In this document: positions 11,063-22,546 of the stretch, in pieces
Numbering within the stretch: position 1 is the stretch's first letter
Layout of the letters: the number at the start of each line of letters is the position of its first letter
From: Sanguinoderma infundibulare
Taxonomy: Eukaryota; Basidiomycota; Agaricomycetes; Polyporales; Polyporaceae
Assembly (NCBI GenBank): GCA_032821775.1
Contig: JAVLRN010000007.1
Span: 186,001-250,000 of the forward strand
Reading direction: 5' to 3'
DNA: 64,000 bases
The notes under the pieces: model-generated
Told to the model about the DNA's origin: nothing
What the model saw: only the letters and a program-made list of their open reading frames with translations
Databases searched by the model: none
Translations under genes and position numbers: made by a program

Positions 11063-11579
11063 ACATAATCCCATTGTGATCGGCCTGGGCCGGAATGCCC
11101 AATATGGCAACACTCTCTGACTCCACAATCCTTCACACGTTCATTGCAGATCCCCAGATTCTGATTGTTCGCCCCATGGACTTGACCAGGTATTGTATGC
11201 TTTTATGGCAGTACCGGATGATTGTGGAAATCTGGAACATCTGCCCAGCCTTCCAACAATGGGAAATTGGCAGCCCGTTGCCATGTAATGTGTCCCGATA
11301 TTGTACCGGAGAACAAAAACGAAGCCACGGAATGCAAAGTCGCGAAAGATAGAAAATGAGATCAAAGAATTCTTAATGTTCCTAGCTAGGTCGTGCCACG
11401 ACCAATGAAGTTGTTAAACTGCGAGGGCGCCTCAGCCTGACTCGGGCCTGTGCAGACAATGGACGATGATCAACCGGCCCTACTTCCTCCTGCTTCCAAT
11501 GGGCACAATAAGCTTGGCATTCCGGCTTTATATATGGAGTACACTGCGGGCAATGGTAATCATACTCACTCCCTTCCCC
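11063..11579. promoter_or_regulatory. Divergent intergenic region between H2 and the PD-(D/E)XK-like gene
   Basis: About 0.5 kb separates two divergently transcribed genes, so promoters for both should lie here. In the plus direction the ORF opens already at 11466, but the residues before 11580 are hydrophobic and unlike the rest of the product. An overlapping short open frame from 11461 (MDDDQPALLPPASNG) could be an upstream ORF or a mis-modelled exon. Confidence 0.4.
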
Positions 11580-12653
11580 ATGACTGACCTCATCACATCT
11601 ATCCACCTCCGCAACGCTCGCCGTCAGATCCTCCATGCGCTCGAGACGGGCAGAGAGCACGACCTGTATGGCGCCATCTACCAACTTATCGGTCGCCGTT
11701 GCGACTTGACGACAATCCAAAACCACAAGAAGATTGCGTTCTATTGCGATCCTCAAGGCGTACTCACTCATAGCAGGGAGGTTTCGCGTGGCCAGCTGGA
11801 GGACATAAAGGATCCGGACTTCGATCCGGAGGCCTACGAGGAGGACCCGGATGACACGGGTTCGGAGGTGTCTGAGGATCTGGAAGAGATTGACCTTCCG
11901 CAAGGTTCGCCTGGCCACTTCTTTTCTGCATTGCTGAATGAAACATCTCAATCAGCATCAGCACCATCCGCGCCCCGTCTCACTCGAGGATCCATATCGG
12001 CAGTCCGTGCAGTACCGTCATCCACAACTGCATCGACTGGGACACGATTTTCCCTTGACTTCACTCGGTATCCCGACTACCGCCTTGTGAAAGCGTTCCT
12101 GGACAACAATGACAACGAAAGCGCTCGCTACGACATAGCAGTCGTCGAGGTCAAGATTGTGGTCCCACCGACTCCGAGTCCTGAGGCTGAAGGCTCGGAG
12201 GATATCGCATCTGAAGCTCCCAAGGAGTCGCTTCTCACTGAGAATATCGACCAGGCGGCAAGGAAGATGCTACCGCAGGTCATTCAGGCCGTGCAGCTTA
12301 TCTTTGCGGAGCACCCGTCCTACGAGGAAGTGGCCGTAATCCCCGTCGTCAACGAGTACTGCAAGTTCTTGTACTTCCGCAGGGAGAACGTGCCGGACTT
12401 CGAGGAGGACAACTTCGATCGGCGTGGTTATCGGGATCCTCAGGGCTTGGAGGGCGACGATTTGCTCCAGATGCTCGAGGGCTGGGCTTACAAGAGCTCG
12501 GGCGGAATGATCAAGATGATTTACGATGGGGAGCGCAATGCCACTCGCAAACCCAAGTTTGGTGGCGCTTTTCTGAAACGCTGGGAGGAGTTCGTGAAGT
12601 GGACGAAGGAGAAGGGTACGTCTGGAAATGCTCTATTTCCTGGCGACGAGTAA
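11580..12653 (+). CDS. Unknown protein with a possible PD-(D/E)XK nuclease-like signature, copy 1
   Basis: This is a single open frame of 357 residues from ATG 11580; an in-frame ATG at 11466 would add 38. A Ser/Thr/Pro-rich acidic region covers about residues 65-150. It is followed by a block with P165-D166 (YPDYRLVKAF), then E190-V191-K192 (DIAVVEVK), the spacing and chemistry expected of a PD-(D/E)XK active site. Next comes a helix (QAVQLIFAEHP...CKFLYFRR) whose pattern recurs in the protein at 32944-34735. The C-terminal 90 residues are acidic then Lys-rich and end in GDE. The nuclease reading is an inference from motif and spacing only. A GTACGT near the end (about 12616) could be an alternative splice donor. 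Confidence 0.55.
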   Translation: MTDLITSIHLRNARRQILHALETGREHDLYGAIYQLIGRRCDLTTIQNHKKIAFYCDPQGVLTHSREVSRGQLEDIKDPDFDPEAYEEDPDDTGSEVSEDLEEIDLPQGSPGHFFSALLNETSQSASAPSAPRLTRGSISAVRAVPSSTTASTGTRFSLDFTRYPDYRLVKAFLDNNDNESARYDIAVVEVKIVVPPTPSPEAEGSEDIASEAPKESLLTENIDQAARKMLPQVIQAVQLIFAEHPSYEEVAVIPVVNEYCKFLYFRRENVPDFEEDNFDRRGYRDPQGLEGDDLLQMLEGWAYKSSGGMIKMIYDGERNATRKPKFGGAFLKRWEEFVKWTKEKGTSGNALFPGDE

Positions 12654-12731
12654 GCAGGTAGTGCGTAGAGAATGCCATTATTATTGTGGAACAAATCAGC
12701 TGATATAACCACATGTACGCAGCAGGGGTTC

Positions 12732-13030
12732 TGTCAGCGCGACGGACTTGTGATGCCATAACCACATTTCAGCTTCGCCCTAAAGTTCTGTATATGTTTG
12801 TATTGCATAGAATTCAAATGATCGTGTCAACTAGGATGATTCCGACAACGTAGTGCACCCTAGGCCCAATCTATCGCTTGTTAATATCCCACGACGACGC
12901 GTACATTTCCATCTTCAATGTCTTAGCAGCAATCAGAGCGAGGAGCTCCGACAGCTTCGCTGCAAAGCCCTTTCTGCGGATCGCTGGTCACTTGCAGACC
13001 AGCCGTTATGGAAGACGCATTTGACTCATT
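12732..13030. repeat. Dispersed repeat, second copy of 8135-8440
   Basis: This is collinear with 8135-8440, with small indels. It lies between the PD-(D/E)XK-like gene and permease copy C. The remaining spacer to 13143 holds nothing recognisable. Confidence 0.8.
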
Positions 13031-13143
13031 GACCTATTATGCCACAAACGTCGTGTGCATTCTCCGAAACAGCTGAGTCATGTGAGATGTGAAGCGTATT
13101 CTTATGATACATGACTACCCGACTATACCCTGGCCGTAGCTAG

Positions 13144-14760
13144 TTACACACGCGTGAGCAGATTACGGTTGATTTTGTACTTCGCGAGGAGAATGAGCAG
13201 CGACCCGGCAATGATCACTGTACCACATAAGCCGATCATGCCCGTGTACCTTCCGTCGTCCGCCTTCAACACCGCGCCTCCTGTCGGAGGGCCGGCGAGG
13301 TCCCTGTGACGTCCACGTCAGACTACGCTACGGGAAGAACCCGCTGAAACTCACGCAAAGGATATGATGCTGAACAAAATGCCGATCCTCGTTCCCACCT
13401 CCTTGACGTCTGAGATTTGCGAGACGCACGCGATGCGGAGGGATACCCACGCTCCTTCAAAGAGGCCGTACGTAGCCGCGAAGACGACGATGGCGACGAG
13501 ACTTTGGGCGAACATCCAGAACACGAGCACGAGGAGGCCCATGAGGAACACAACCGGGACTACGGTGTTGAAGCGGCCGACGACGTCAGCGACCACAGAA
13601 CCGATGATGTGCCCGACAATGCTGCCGCTGTTCAGGGCGGAAACGACGTAGAATGCGTTCGAGGGCGGGATTCCCCTTGATACGGCGTAGTTGGAAAGGT
13701 ACGTGGAAGGGATGTTTAAACCTGGAACGAGGAGGATATCAGTTCGATGATATTCGCCTTCCGGTGCAGACGAATGTGCGCCCGCTCACCGAATTCGATC
13801 AGGAATGCGCCTGCGACGAAAAAGACGAGCGGCACATCCCGCAGGCTCTTCGTGGGGCTAGGAAGCGGAGACACGGCATGCGTAGGTCTCCCTCGCCTGC
13901 CAGGGGTTCTGTGGCTCGTCATAGCGACAGACCCGATGGTCAAGAGAAGAATCCTACGGCGCGAAGCGTCCATCCGAAGCCGATGCGAGGAAACAGCTCG
14001 CGGACGACGATCGGGAAGACCATGCCGCCTTGAAGCATGGCGTTGAGAACGGGCAGAACGAAGACGTGATGAACGGCGCTCACTTAAACTTAGACTTGCC
14101 ATGGCGGCTCCGATAGCGGTGGCCCGACGTTTCGTAAAATGATGAGAAATGGAAGCCACTACCGGACCAAATCTGGAACGAAGGGTCGGCGAGCGTGGAT
14201 TGAATTACAAGTGACCACATCTAGGAAGATAGAGACTTACATCAATCCAAACGCCAATCCCATGAGCAGGCCCTGGACGAGGAGGAACTGGTAGAACTCG
14301 GTACAGACGCTAATGATCATGGTGCTGAGGGCGATCAAGGTGGACCCGGAGATCAACAAGATGGGTGGACCGTACAGGTCGAAGATGCGGCCCCAAAGAG
14401 GCGACTTCAAATAGAATATGTGCATTAGCTGGATGCCAATATGGGGAACATAAAGAGACGTACACAGAACTCCGCTATCCATAATTGGAATGATCCAATC
14501 CAGGAGATAGTGGAGGGGGAGAGGTGACTGAGCTGGTGCTGGCCGTAGTAGGTCTCGAAGACACCGAATGAAGAAAGCGGTCCTTGAGCGGACAGTATCA
14601 GGACTGCTCCAAAGACAATAAGCCAGGCCTTGAAGCCTCCGTCCGTGAAGGCGTGGTCTTCGGGCTGGTGCTCGACGTCAACGCTGGATACAGAGGACGT
14701 TGTGTGCTTCGCATACGGAGACGCGTCGGCCTCTGATTTCGTGTGGGGAGATGCGGCCAT
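13144..14760 (-). pseudogene. MCT-like permease copy C, frameshifted in exon 4
   Basis: The gene is collinear with permease A over all six exons. It has the same N-terminal tail (MAASPHTKSEADAS), TM1 with DGGFKAWL, GRIFDLYG, the same exon-5 block and a C-terminus ending at 13144. In exon 4, after the equivalent of 'RAVGFF', ten bases ('cagctcgttc' in copy A) are missing, so the frame runs into a stop immediately (near 13946). The downstream TM segment is readable only in another frame. The exon-3 donor has also changed context. Everything else is well preserved, so inactivation is recent. Confidence 0.85.
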
Positions 14761-14848
14761 GAGCGAGTGTTGGAGGGTCGTCTGGTGCGTGGGTCAGGAG
14801 TGAGGAGTACAGGGGAAGCCCGAAGGACTCACGAAACGTTCTGGGTGG

Positions 14849-14855
14849 TTAAATA
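14849..14855 (-). promoter_or_regulatory. TATA-like element of permease C
   Basis: TATTTAA on the minus strand, about 90 bp upstream of the ATG at 14760, within a block shared with the upstream region of permease A. Confidence 0.4.
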
Positions 14856-14869
14856 CCGGGCATCCTCTC

Positions 14870-15720
14870 TGGTCAACGTCAAGACCGTTACTTCCCTGGG
14901 GCAGGAAATTTCTTCATGAGGCGGCGTATTGTTGTCTATCTTCAGCAGATGAAACGCGTGAGGTGGCGCCAAGCCAATCTGCGAAGGGAAAGACGGAAGC
15001 TAGTTTCAACAAGTCTCTCCGACAATCCACAGTCAAGGTTCGCCGCTTGATGATTCCGCTTGATAATTGTTACCGATACCACAGAAAGCAATTGCGGAGA
15101 ACCTGATGAGCAGTTGTCAGTGACGATCCATGACGTCGACGCTTTCCGAGTCTTCAACGCCGGCCCTTTTCACTCGCATTGTGTACCAGACACTTGAGTA
15201 AGCTGGAATCGAGGGTGCTCGATGACCTTGATTGAGTAGCAAAAGGCCCGCGGCCGTGAAGTTCCGCAGTCAAAGTTCTGGGACCCAATCGACGGTAACG
15301 ATACACAATATTGGGGACCCCACGCGTAACTCATGGTACGCCTCGAGACAGCACCAGTTGTCGGACTACCGACGCACTTTCATCTCAATATGACACTTTA
15401 GGCAAAACGTTGTGACTTACCCAACCAATATGAGACTGTGCAAGACACCGATTGGGGTTTCGATCTCTTTGGGTTCCGAAATTACGGCGACGCATGGGAT
15501 GAGCAAGGAGACACAACCTCCGGAAAGGAGAGTGTGAAGACTGGCTAAGAGGCGGAGTCACGCAGGTCAGAAACGCTAGCAGCGGAAATCCGAAGAGCAA
15601 TACGCACCGAAAAATTTGGTCGTCGAACCACCAAACTTTGTTTTAGGGATGCTCATGGTGACGGCCCAGCAAATGAAGAGCGCGGTGATCCGATCCCCCA
15701 CAGGAAGCAATCCTAAGCAA
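14870..15720. repeat. Copy 3 of the permease-flank repeat, with exon-5 remnant
   Basis: This is collinear with 200-1030. At 15420-15540 the minus strand reads as the tail of permease exon 5 (SGG.VSLLIPCVA.ISE) ending at a GTAAG. The piece upstream of it (readable as ITALFICWAVTMSIPKTKFGG) is hydrophobic and may be from a different MFS transporter. Nothing intact remains. Confidence 0.65.
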
Positions 15721-16951
15721 AGTGCTGTTGGAATATCATTGGCATGCGCAACGAAACGAGGTACGCACGAGGCTGCCCAGAGTCTATATTTCCACCAGTT
15801 CGCGTCCGACCCCGTCTCTTGGATCTGCGAGCGCCGAGCGCTGTGTAAAGGACCTACTGACGATGGTAAATATGGATTAAAGGAGTGTAACATACATCCT
15901 AGTGGATACTTACTAGGAGTCCGGAATCCTTGAACGAACCACTGGTACCGGCGGCGCCGAATCCCGACAGCTCGCCGTCGGCGCATATCCATCGAGATTC
16001 GAGACCTCCGTGCTACAGCTCCGTCCGTGCGATGTCCTGAATCACTTCGCATGTGCTCTGGCTCTAGAATGCCCCCGAGCGCGCCCGCGGGAGGAGTCAA
16101 ATATATGTCCGGTTGGGGCGGGGCACGGTAGACATCCCCTTCTTCCTCTCTCCAAATCATCGCGGATCGTCCGGAGAGTTGTTCATATTGCTGCTGCTCT
16201 TGCGACTACACGACCCTCCCTTAACTCGTCCGTCTTTCTCGCTGTTCAACTGACCGCGTGCGAGGACGTAAGCACCGATGGACGAAGTGTATGGTGCAAC
16301 GTATACTTACCGCCGCTTCAGCTTCCTCTCCTCGCTAACCTATGGCAGGTGAAGGCCGCTCCATCACAGCGTCAGAACGTGTGTATCGGCGAGAAGACCC
16401 TGCATGGGTGGAGGCGGTGGAGGAGCAAGCGAGCTCGTCGCGGTTTGTCCGATTCGGGATGCTCTCGATGCTGGCGCTTATTGGTTGACGCCCGGCGGCG
16501 CTGACCCGAGGAGCAGCTCCGCCGCCTGGCAGCACTTTCTCCCACCGACGACGACGACGACAACAACGACAACTTGAGCAGCAGCTTCGCAGTGCAAGCT
16601 CCTCTCATAAAACTCTGACGATTCTTCTCTGGTCCTATCACTTTTCTCGGTCTCTGCGGTTTCTCCCTAGTCAGTCCCCTGTCTCTAAACGCCCCCTCGG
16701 GACGCTTCAGGCGCACACAAGGACTTGCACCGTGGTCGTTCGCGTTACCGACCGGAGATCCACACGCGGACAGGAGCGGAGTGCGCTGACAGGCGGTCTG
16801 GATACATTGCCATTGGTGAGTGCAGATAGTGCTTTGCGGCGACGAGGCAGTGTGCCCCGCTGCCATGTCCAAACACAGCATCCTCACCCTCCGCAGTGTC
16901 ACTTTATTACAGCGCATCCTCGCCAACTCTCGACATCTTCCCCAAACCGCC
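15721..16951. promoter_or_regulatory. Upstream region of chitin synthase
   Basis: The stretch has no convincing gene. Longest antisense frames (about 194 codons) are low-complexity and unsupported. From about 16540 to 16940 the plus strand is pyrimidine-rich ('ctctcgacatcttccccaaac'), as in fungal promoters and 5' leaders of highly expressed genes. Confidence 0.4.
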
Positions 16952-19900
16952 ATGTCCCGTTACCCCGAGGTGAGCTTTCGTCTTAGACCTTTGGCTTCTA
17001 CTTTGGCTTGTTTGGGGCTCGCGAGGGTTCGTTGGGTCAAGTGAAGGCGTGGGCGCGGGTCTGTCATGTTTCCGCGCCTGTGATTTTGGGACTTCATATC
17101 TGCTGGTGTTCTTGCGAAAGAGATGAATGCCTTCGTTCGGGAAGGAACCAGGTTGGGACTCACCCATCAGTCGCATATTGCGTATGCGTATGCCGGCACG
17201 CGTCCTGGTGAGGTAGCCCTTTGGATGATGCGCGCTCGTCGCAGAGAACGTCCGGAGACGGTCACGTCGGGGTGATCCGAGGAAATTGAGGAAGCATACC
17301 ATATCCTTGAGCAGCGTCGCCTGCGTGATGTCTTCGCATGAGAGTCACACTCCCTCCACTTTACTCATCGTAATGGACCAATTTCTTGCACTAGCGACCG
17401 ATGCTGATCCATATTTGTTGTAGGCGGACGAGGCTCAGCGGGGTCACTACAACGACGGCTACTCTCCGTACCTCAGCTATCCTGACTCAAACGCGTACCA
17501 CCACTCCCCAAGTCCCAACTACGAGCACGAACATCAAACATTCCAGCCAATTCACGCTGACCCATACGCCGACCCATACACAGGCCAGCCAGGAGGCTTC
17601 GCAGCTCCTCAGACCACCAGCTTGTACGACCCGTACCAGCCAAACTTTCCCCAGCCTCATTCTCCTCCGCTTCATATCGGTTCGCCCCCACTTGCAGATT
17701 ACCAGTCATCAAATCACATCTCCCTTGTTGACCCAGGTGCGACATCTCCGTACGGTCACCCTGGAGGGTTCCAATTGCACGACGATGGCGCAGCAGAGGA
17801 CCTCGGTGACACCGGCGACATTCCTCTGCTGCGCCGTGATGGCCCCACTGGCGGCTCGATGCCCATACCTGGCGAGTACGATCCGGTGGTGAGCGACGAT
17901 CGATCGGAGAGCAACATCAGGTTTGGCCGGATCCCGCAACGCGTGCCGCGGCGGTACAAGACGATCAAGAAGGTCGAGCTCTTTCACGGGAACTTCGTGC
18001 TGGACTCCGCGGTGCCAACGAAGCTGCTGGACATGTGCGCGCAGCGGAACGAGCGCGAGTTCACGCACATGCGGTATTCGGCAGCGACGTGCGACCCGAA
18101 CGACTTCAAGGACTCGGGCTTCACGCTGCGGCAGGTGCACTACGACCCGCCGCGGAAGACGGAGCTGTTCATCGTGATGACGATGTACAACGAGGATGAG
18201 GAGCTGTTCTGCCGGACGATGCACGGTGTGATGAAGAACGTCGCGCACCTGTGCAAGCGGGATAGGAGCAAGACGTGGGGGAAGGAGGGCTGGAAAAAGG
18301 TGGTGGTGTGTATCGTGTCGGATGGTCGGCAGAAGATCAACTCGCGCACGCTGAGTGTTATTGCTGCTATGGGCGCGTACCAAGACGGCGTCGCGAAGGT
18401 GCGTGGTTCTTGAGGGTTCAGGAGTCGGTTGCGCCTCGGCACACGCGCTCACGGTCCGGCAGAACATCGTAAACGGGAAGCCTGTGACCGCGCACATCTA
18501 CGAGTACACGACGCAGAGTATGTTCCGTCCGTACGCTCCTTGGCCATGGCGCTGACAATTCGGGGCAGTCTCGGTGACGCCGTCGATGAAGCTCGAGGGT
18601 GCGGAACGCGGGATCGTGCCGGTGCAGATCCTGTTCTGCCTGAAGGAGAAGAACCAGAAGAAAATCAATTCGCATCGGTGGTTCTTCAACGCCTTCGGCC
18701 CGATCCTCCAGCCCAACGTCTGCGTGCTCCTGGACGTCGGGACGATGCCGGGTCCTACGTCAATCTACCATCTTTGGAAGGCGTTTGATATCAACTCAAA
18801 CGTTGGGGGCGCCTGCGGCGAGATCGTGGCGCTCAAGGGCAAGTACGGCCAGAACCTCATCAACCCGCTCGTCGCGGCGCAGAACTTCGAGTACAAGATG
18901 TCCAACATTCTCGACAAGCCTCTCGAGTCCGTCTTTGGCTACATCACGGTGCTGCCTGGCGCGTTCAGTGCCTACCGGTACTACGCGCTCCAGAACGACT
19001 CCACCGGCGAGGGACCGCTCCAGAAGTACTTCTTGGGTGAGAAGATGCACGGTGCTGGCGCGGACATCTTCACGGCCAACATGTACCTTGCCGAGGATCG
19101 CATTCTATGCTGGGAGCTCGTGTCGAAGCGTGGCCAGAGCTGGATCCTGCACTACGTCAAGTCTGCATATGCAGTGACGGATGTGCCTGACCAGGTTGGT
19201 TTCAGTCGTCGTTATCCAAGTTCGCCTGGTCGCTCAATTGACGTATTCCGCAGGTTCCAGAGCTGATCAGTCAACGGCGTCGTTGGCTGAACGGATCGTT
19301 CTTCGCCGCCATACACGGTACCGTCAAGTTCCACTACATCTACCGGTCGTCACATTCCTTCATGCGCAAGTTCTGGATCCATGTCGAGATGGTTTATCAG
19401 ACGTTCAACCTGATATTCTCCTGGTTCGCCTTGGTAAGCTTCAAGTTCGATCTACCAAACATCGGCTAACTGGTGGAAACAGGGCAATTATTACATCGCG
19501 TTCACTATCCTGAGCGAGGCGTTGGAGGACCCCTCGTTCAATCTCAAGGGGATCAACATCGTGAACGTCATCTTGGAGTACTTTTACTTGGGCCTGCTTA
19601 TCATGTGTTACATCCTGGCGCTTGGTAACCGGCCGCAGGGCGCGAAATGGTTCTATACGCTGGCGTTCATCGGGTTCGGTTTCGTCACGATTTACATGAC
19701 GGTATGTCGTTAGTCCTCCAATCTACGCCCGGCGTCGCACTTGCGCTCGTACTAACGCGCGCGATGTTTATGAAACATGCAGGTTGCCGCCTTCTTCCTG
19801 GCGTTCAAAGGTATCGACAACATCATCAAGACCGACGGACCCCTGACGCCGAACTCGCTCTTCACGAACTCTATCTTCCGGAACATCGTCATATCGCTCC

Positions 19901-21003
19901 TCGCAACGCTCGGGCTGTACATCATTGCCTCTCTCATCTTCGTATGTTTTAGTTCTTCCTCCTGGGGGCCTTCCGCGCTGATGCATGTTGGCAGTTCGAG
20001 CCATGGCATATGATCACCTCATTCATCCAATATTTGCTCATGGCACCTTCATATATCTCGGTTCTCAACGTCTATGCCGTGCGTCATTGCTTCCGATGAT
20101 GAATCATGCTGAGTCATTACTGACGGTGCCTCGTGTAGTTCGCGAACGTTCAGTGCGTCCACTTCATTCATTTGCCGACTGCGCCACGAAGTCGTAGACA
20201 TACTGACCTGATCGTCGCGTTACCCCGCACCCCGCAGCGACGTTTCATGGGGTACCAAGGGAGACAACAAGATATCGACCGATCTGGGTGTCGTCAAGAC
20301 TGGAGCCAACAAGAACGAAGTCGAGGTCGTGGTGCCGACTGCGGAGACGGACATTAATGCGGCGTACGAGGATGCCATCCATATGCTGTCCACCAAGGCG
20401 CCGAAGCAAGAGTCCAAGCCCGACCCGCAGACGGAGCAGGAGGACTACTACAGGAGTTTCAGGACAAAGTGCGTGCTCGTTCCACATATGCCTTATCCGG
20501 CTGACACGAGGCGACTGACGCGGTGCACGATTATCAGCGTAAGTTCCAGGAAATGTCGGTGAGGTGAAACGATCCGGTGCTGACGACGCTCCACGCAATT
20601 AGGTACTCCTCTGGTGGACCCTTTCCAACGTGAGTCCCGATTCCGCCTGTTTCCGGTTTCAGTGGTTGACCAGGGTCCCTCTCATCTCCAGGCTGCGTTA
20701 GCGGCGATCATCGTGTATGTAGCGTCCGTGGCTCGAGACGCGTTATTAAACCGGCTAACGCCGACATCGACATCGCAGCACCGCAACTGGGAAGGCTGCC
20801 GACGTAGGCGCGCATTCGACCGTCAACGGTTACATGGCGTTCATCCTCTTCTCCGTCGCCGGCCTTGCACGTACGTTTCTTCTTTCTTCGCTTCTCGCGC
20901 TCGGCCGTCCATCGCGGAAGTCTTGACGTCGCCTTCTCTTCCAGTCATCCGGTTCATAGGTTCAACAACGTACATGCTCATTCGTCTCTTCGCCGGCGAA
21001 TAA
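16952..21003 (+). CDS. Chitin synthase, division 1 (class I-III type)
   Basis: This integral plasma-membrane GT2 enzyme polymerises UDP-GlcNAc into chitin. Fourteen exons give about 921 residues: 16952-16969, 17424-18398, 18463-18517, 18569-19194, 19254-19433, 19483-19701, 19783-19941, 19995-20078, 20139-20152, 20238-20472, 20603-20629, 20692-20714, 20779-20870 and 20945-21003. The Tyr/Pro/His-rich N-terminus is followed by the CS1N region ([24 protein letters not shown]), the catalytic core ([48 protein letters not shown]) and the signature QRRRW at residues 565-569. Six or more C-terminal helices follow, ending LIRLFAGE. The first intron (454 bp) is unusually long. The junction after SFRTK (20468-20602) is ambiguous, because GTGCTC and GTAAGT donors both keep frame. 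Confidence 0.93.
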
Positions 21004-21595
21004 GGGGTCGGTAAGGTACAGGGGTACATTGGTTGTCAGTCGCCAGGACTGGCTTGGTCGGACTCTCACGCGGACTTTGTCTTTCATCTCGTTTCGTCCC
21101 GATTGCTGTTTGATATGTAACGAAGTACGGATGATCATGAAATAACGGTACAAGTGGTGGTGCTGCGCCTGTGTCTGCTATCGATACCCTATGTGCTTGA
21201 CTGATGATTATTTATACAGTAGCGTACGTCCGGAGCATGAGTGCTGTCATAAGAATATTGTCCTATTTCCCCCATAGGACCCACACCTCCCCCGCCCAAC
21301 TGAGGCCCACTACCCAACGACGCGGCCGCCGCCGGATCCGAACAGACAAAAATACAGTGCAAGATGCCAGACAAGAAGATGAAAGCGAGGGGGATCATGT
21401 AACGATGCGCCACGGCGTTTTGCCACAACGCCGGCGAAGAAGGTATATCATACGTCGTGCAAGAGAGACCGGGGCTTTGGATGGCGTTGCGCGGGTCGCG
21501 GTATGTTGTACGTGACACGCGATCGCACGTCAACGCCCCCCCCCGAGCTCCATCGTGGGGCCCGTCCCGGGGTCGGCGGCGAACGGTTCGAGCGG

Positions 21596-22546
21596 TCATG
21601 ATGACATTGAACGCTTTGCCTGTGCAGGAACCGGAGATAGCTGTCAGTTCGGCGCTTTTGCGTGTGCTGCGCCACCCACGCAGATGGCGGTGGCGTTGGC
21701 AAGTGTGTGTACGCACCTTGGACCGCTTGGGGACGAGGAGCAGCACGGGGTCCGCGTCGTCCTCGGGTGTCTGGTAGCGTGCGTGCGCGCGTGTGGAGGC
21801 TGGCGGCGAGGGCGACGTTGCGGACGTCTGTGTGGGGATGGGCGTGGAGTTGATGTACTGTATGTGAGCATGCGACGCTCAAACGCCGCCACCCTAAGGG
21901 CGAGGCGACGAGGAAGGGAAACACTAACCATCGCCAACGTGCTTGGGGGCGCGGTCGAGACCTGCCGCTGCTTCGTAATGCGCAGGGCCGAGTTCAGCTG
22001 TGGGTGGGGGGACGAGGGGAGGGAGACGCGAGGGCCTGTCAGCACACAGTACGCAGTGGCAACGGAACGAACGGTCTGGAGGGGGGAGGGGAGGCCCGGG
22101 TGGCTCAGCTCCCGACTCCGAGTCGTGGTCGTGGTGGCGGGAGGCATTGTGGCGCGACCGTGACACGCGACTCGGAGCGAGCGAGTGAGCGTACTGTGGA
22201 TCCCGACCGGGGGTTGGAAGGAGAGAAAGGACGGTGTGCCCACCTTTGCTTCGCTCGCGCTCTTTGCGCGGGAGAGCGTGCCGTAGTGGACCATGTCGTT
22301 CGTGACGACGGTCATGGTGGGGAACGCGGATAATGAGTGCGCGAGGCTGGGGAGCGCCGCGATGCTCGGCGTCGCCCTGTTGCTGCTGGCCGTACGCGAG
22401 CTCGAGGTGTTTGCCGTCGGGTCCATTGAGAGGTCGTGGGGGTGGGAGTGCGAGAGGGACCACGAGGACGGGGCGGAGGATAGAGTGGAGGCCGACGAGA
22501 AGGAGAAGGAGGAGGAGGAGGACGCTGGGGCGAGCGCGGTAGACAT
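21596..22546 (-). CDS. Unknown Ser/Thr-rich 185-residue protein
   Basis: Four exons agree in phase: 22546-22244, 21997-21929, 21857-21717 and 21640-21596. The N-terminus is a serine run followed by SMDPTANTSSSRTASS and a conserved-looking core (MTVVTNDMVHYGTLSRAKSA). The middle is basic and Ser/Thr/Pro-rich (ITKQRQVSTAPPS), then comes an acidic patch (QTPEDDADPVLLLVPKRSK) and a short tail. No domain is recognised and no membrane segment is present. A 451-codon open frame over the same strand exists only because introns are GC-rich and open. The gene is convergent with chitin synthase. The GTGGGC first donor is non-ideal, so treat the model as tentative. Confidence 0.45.
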
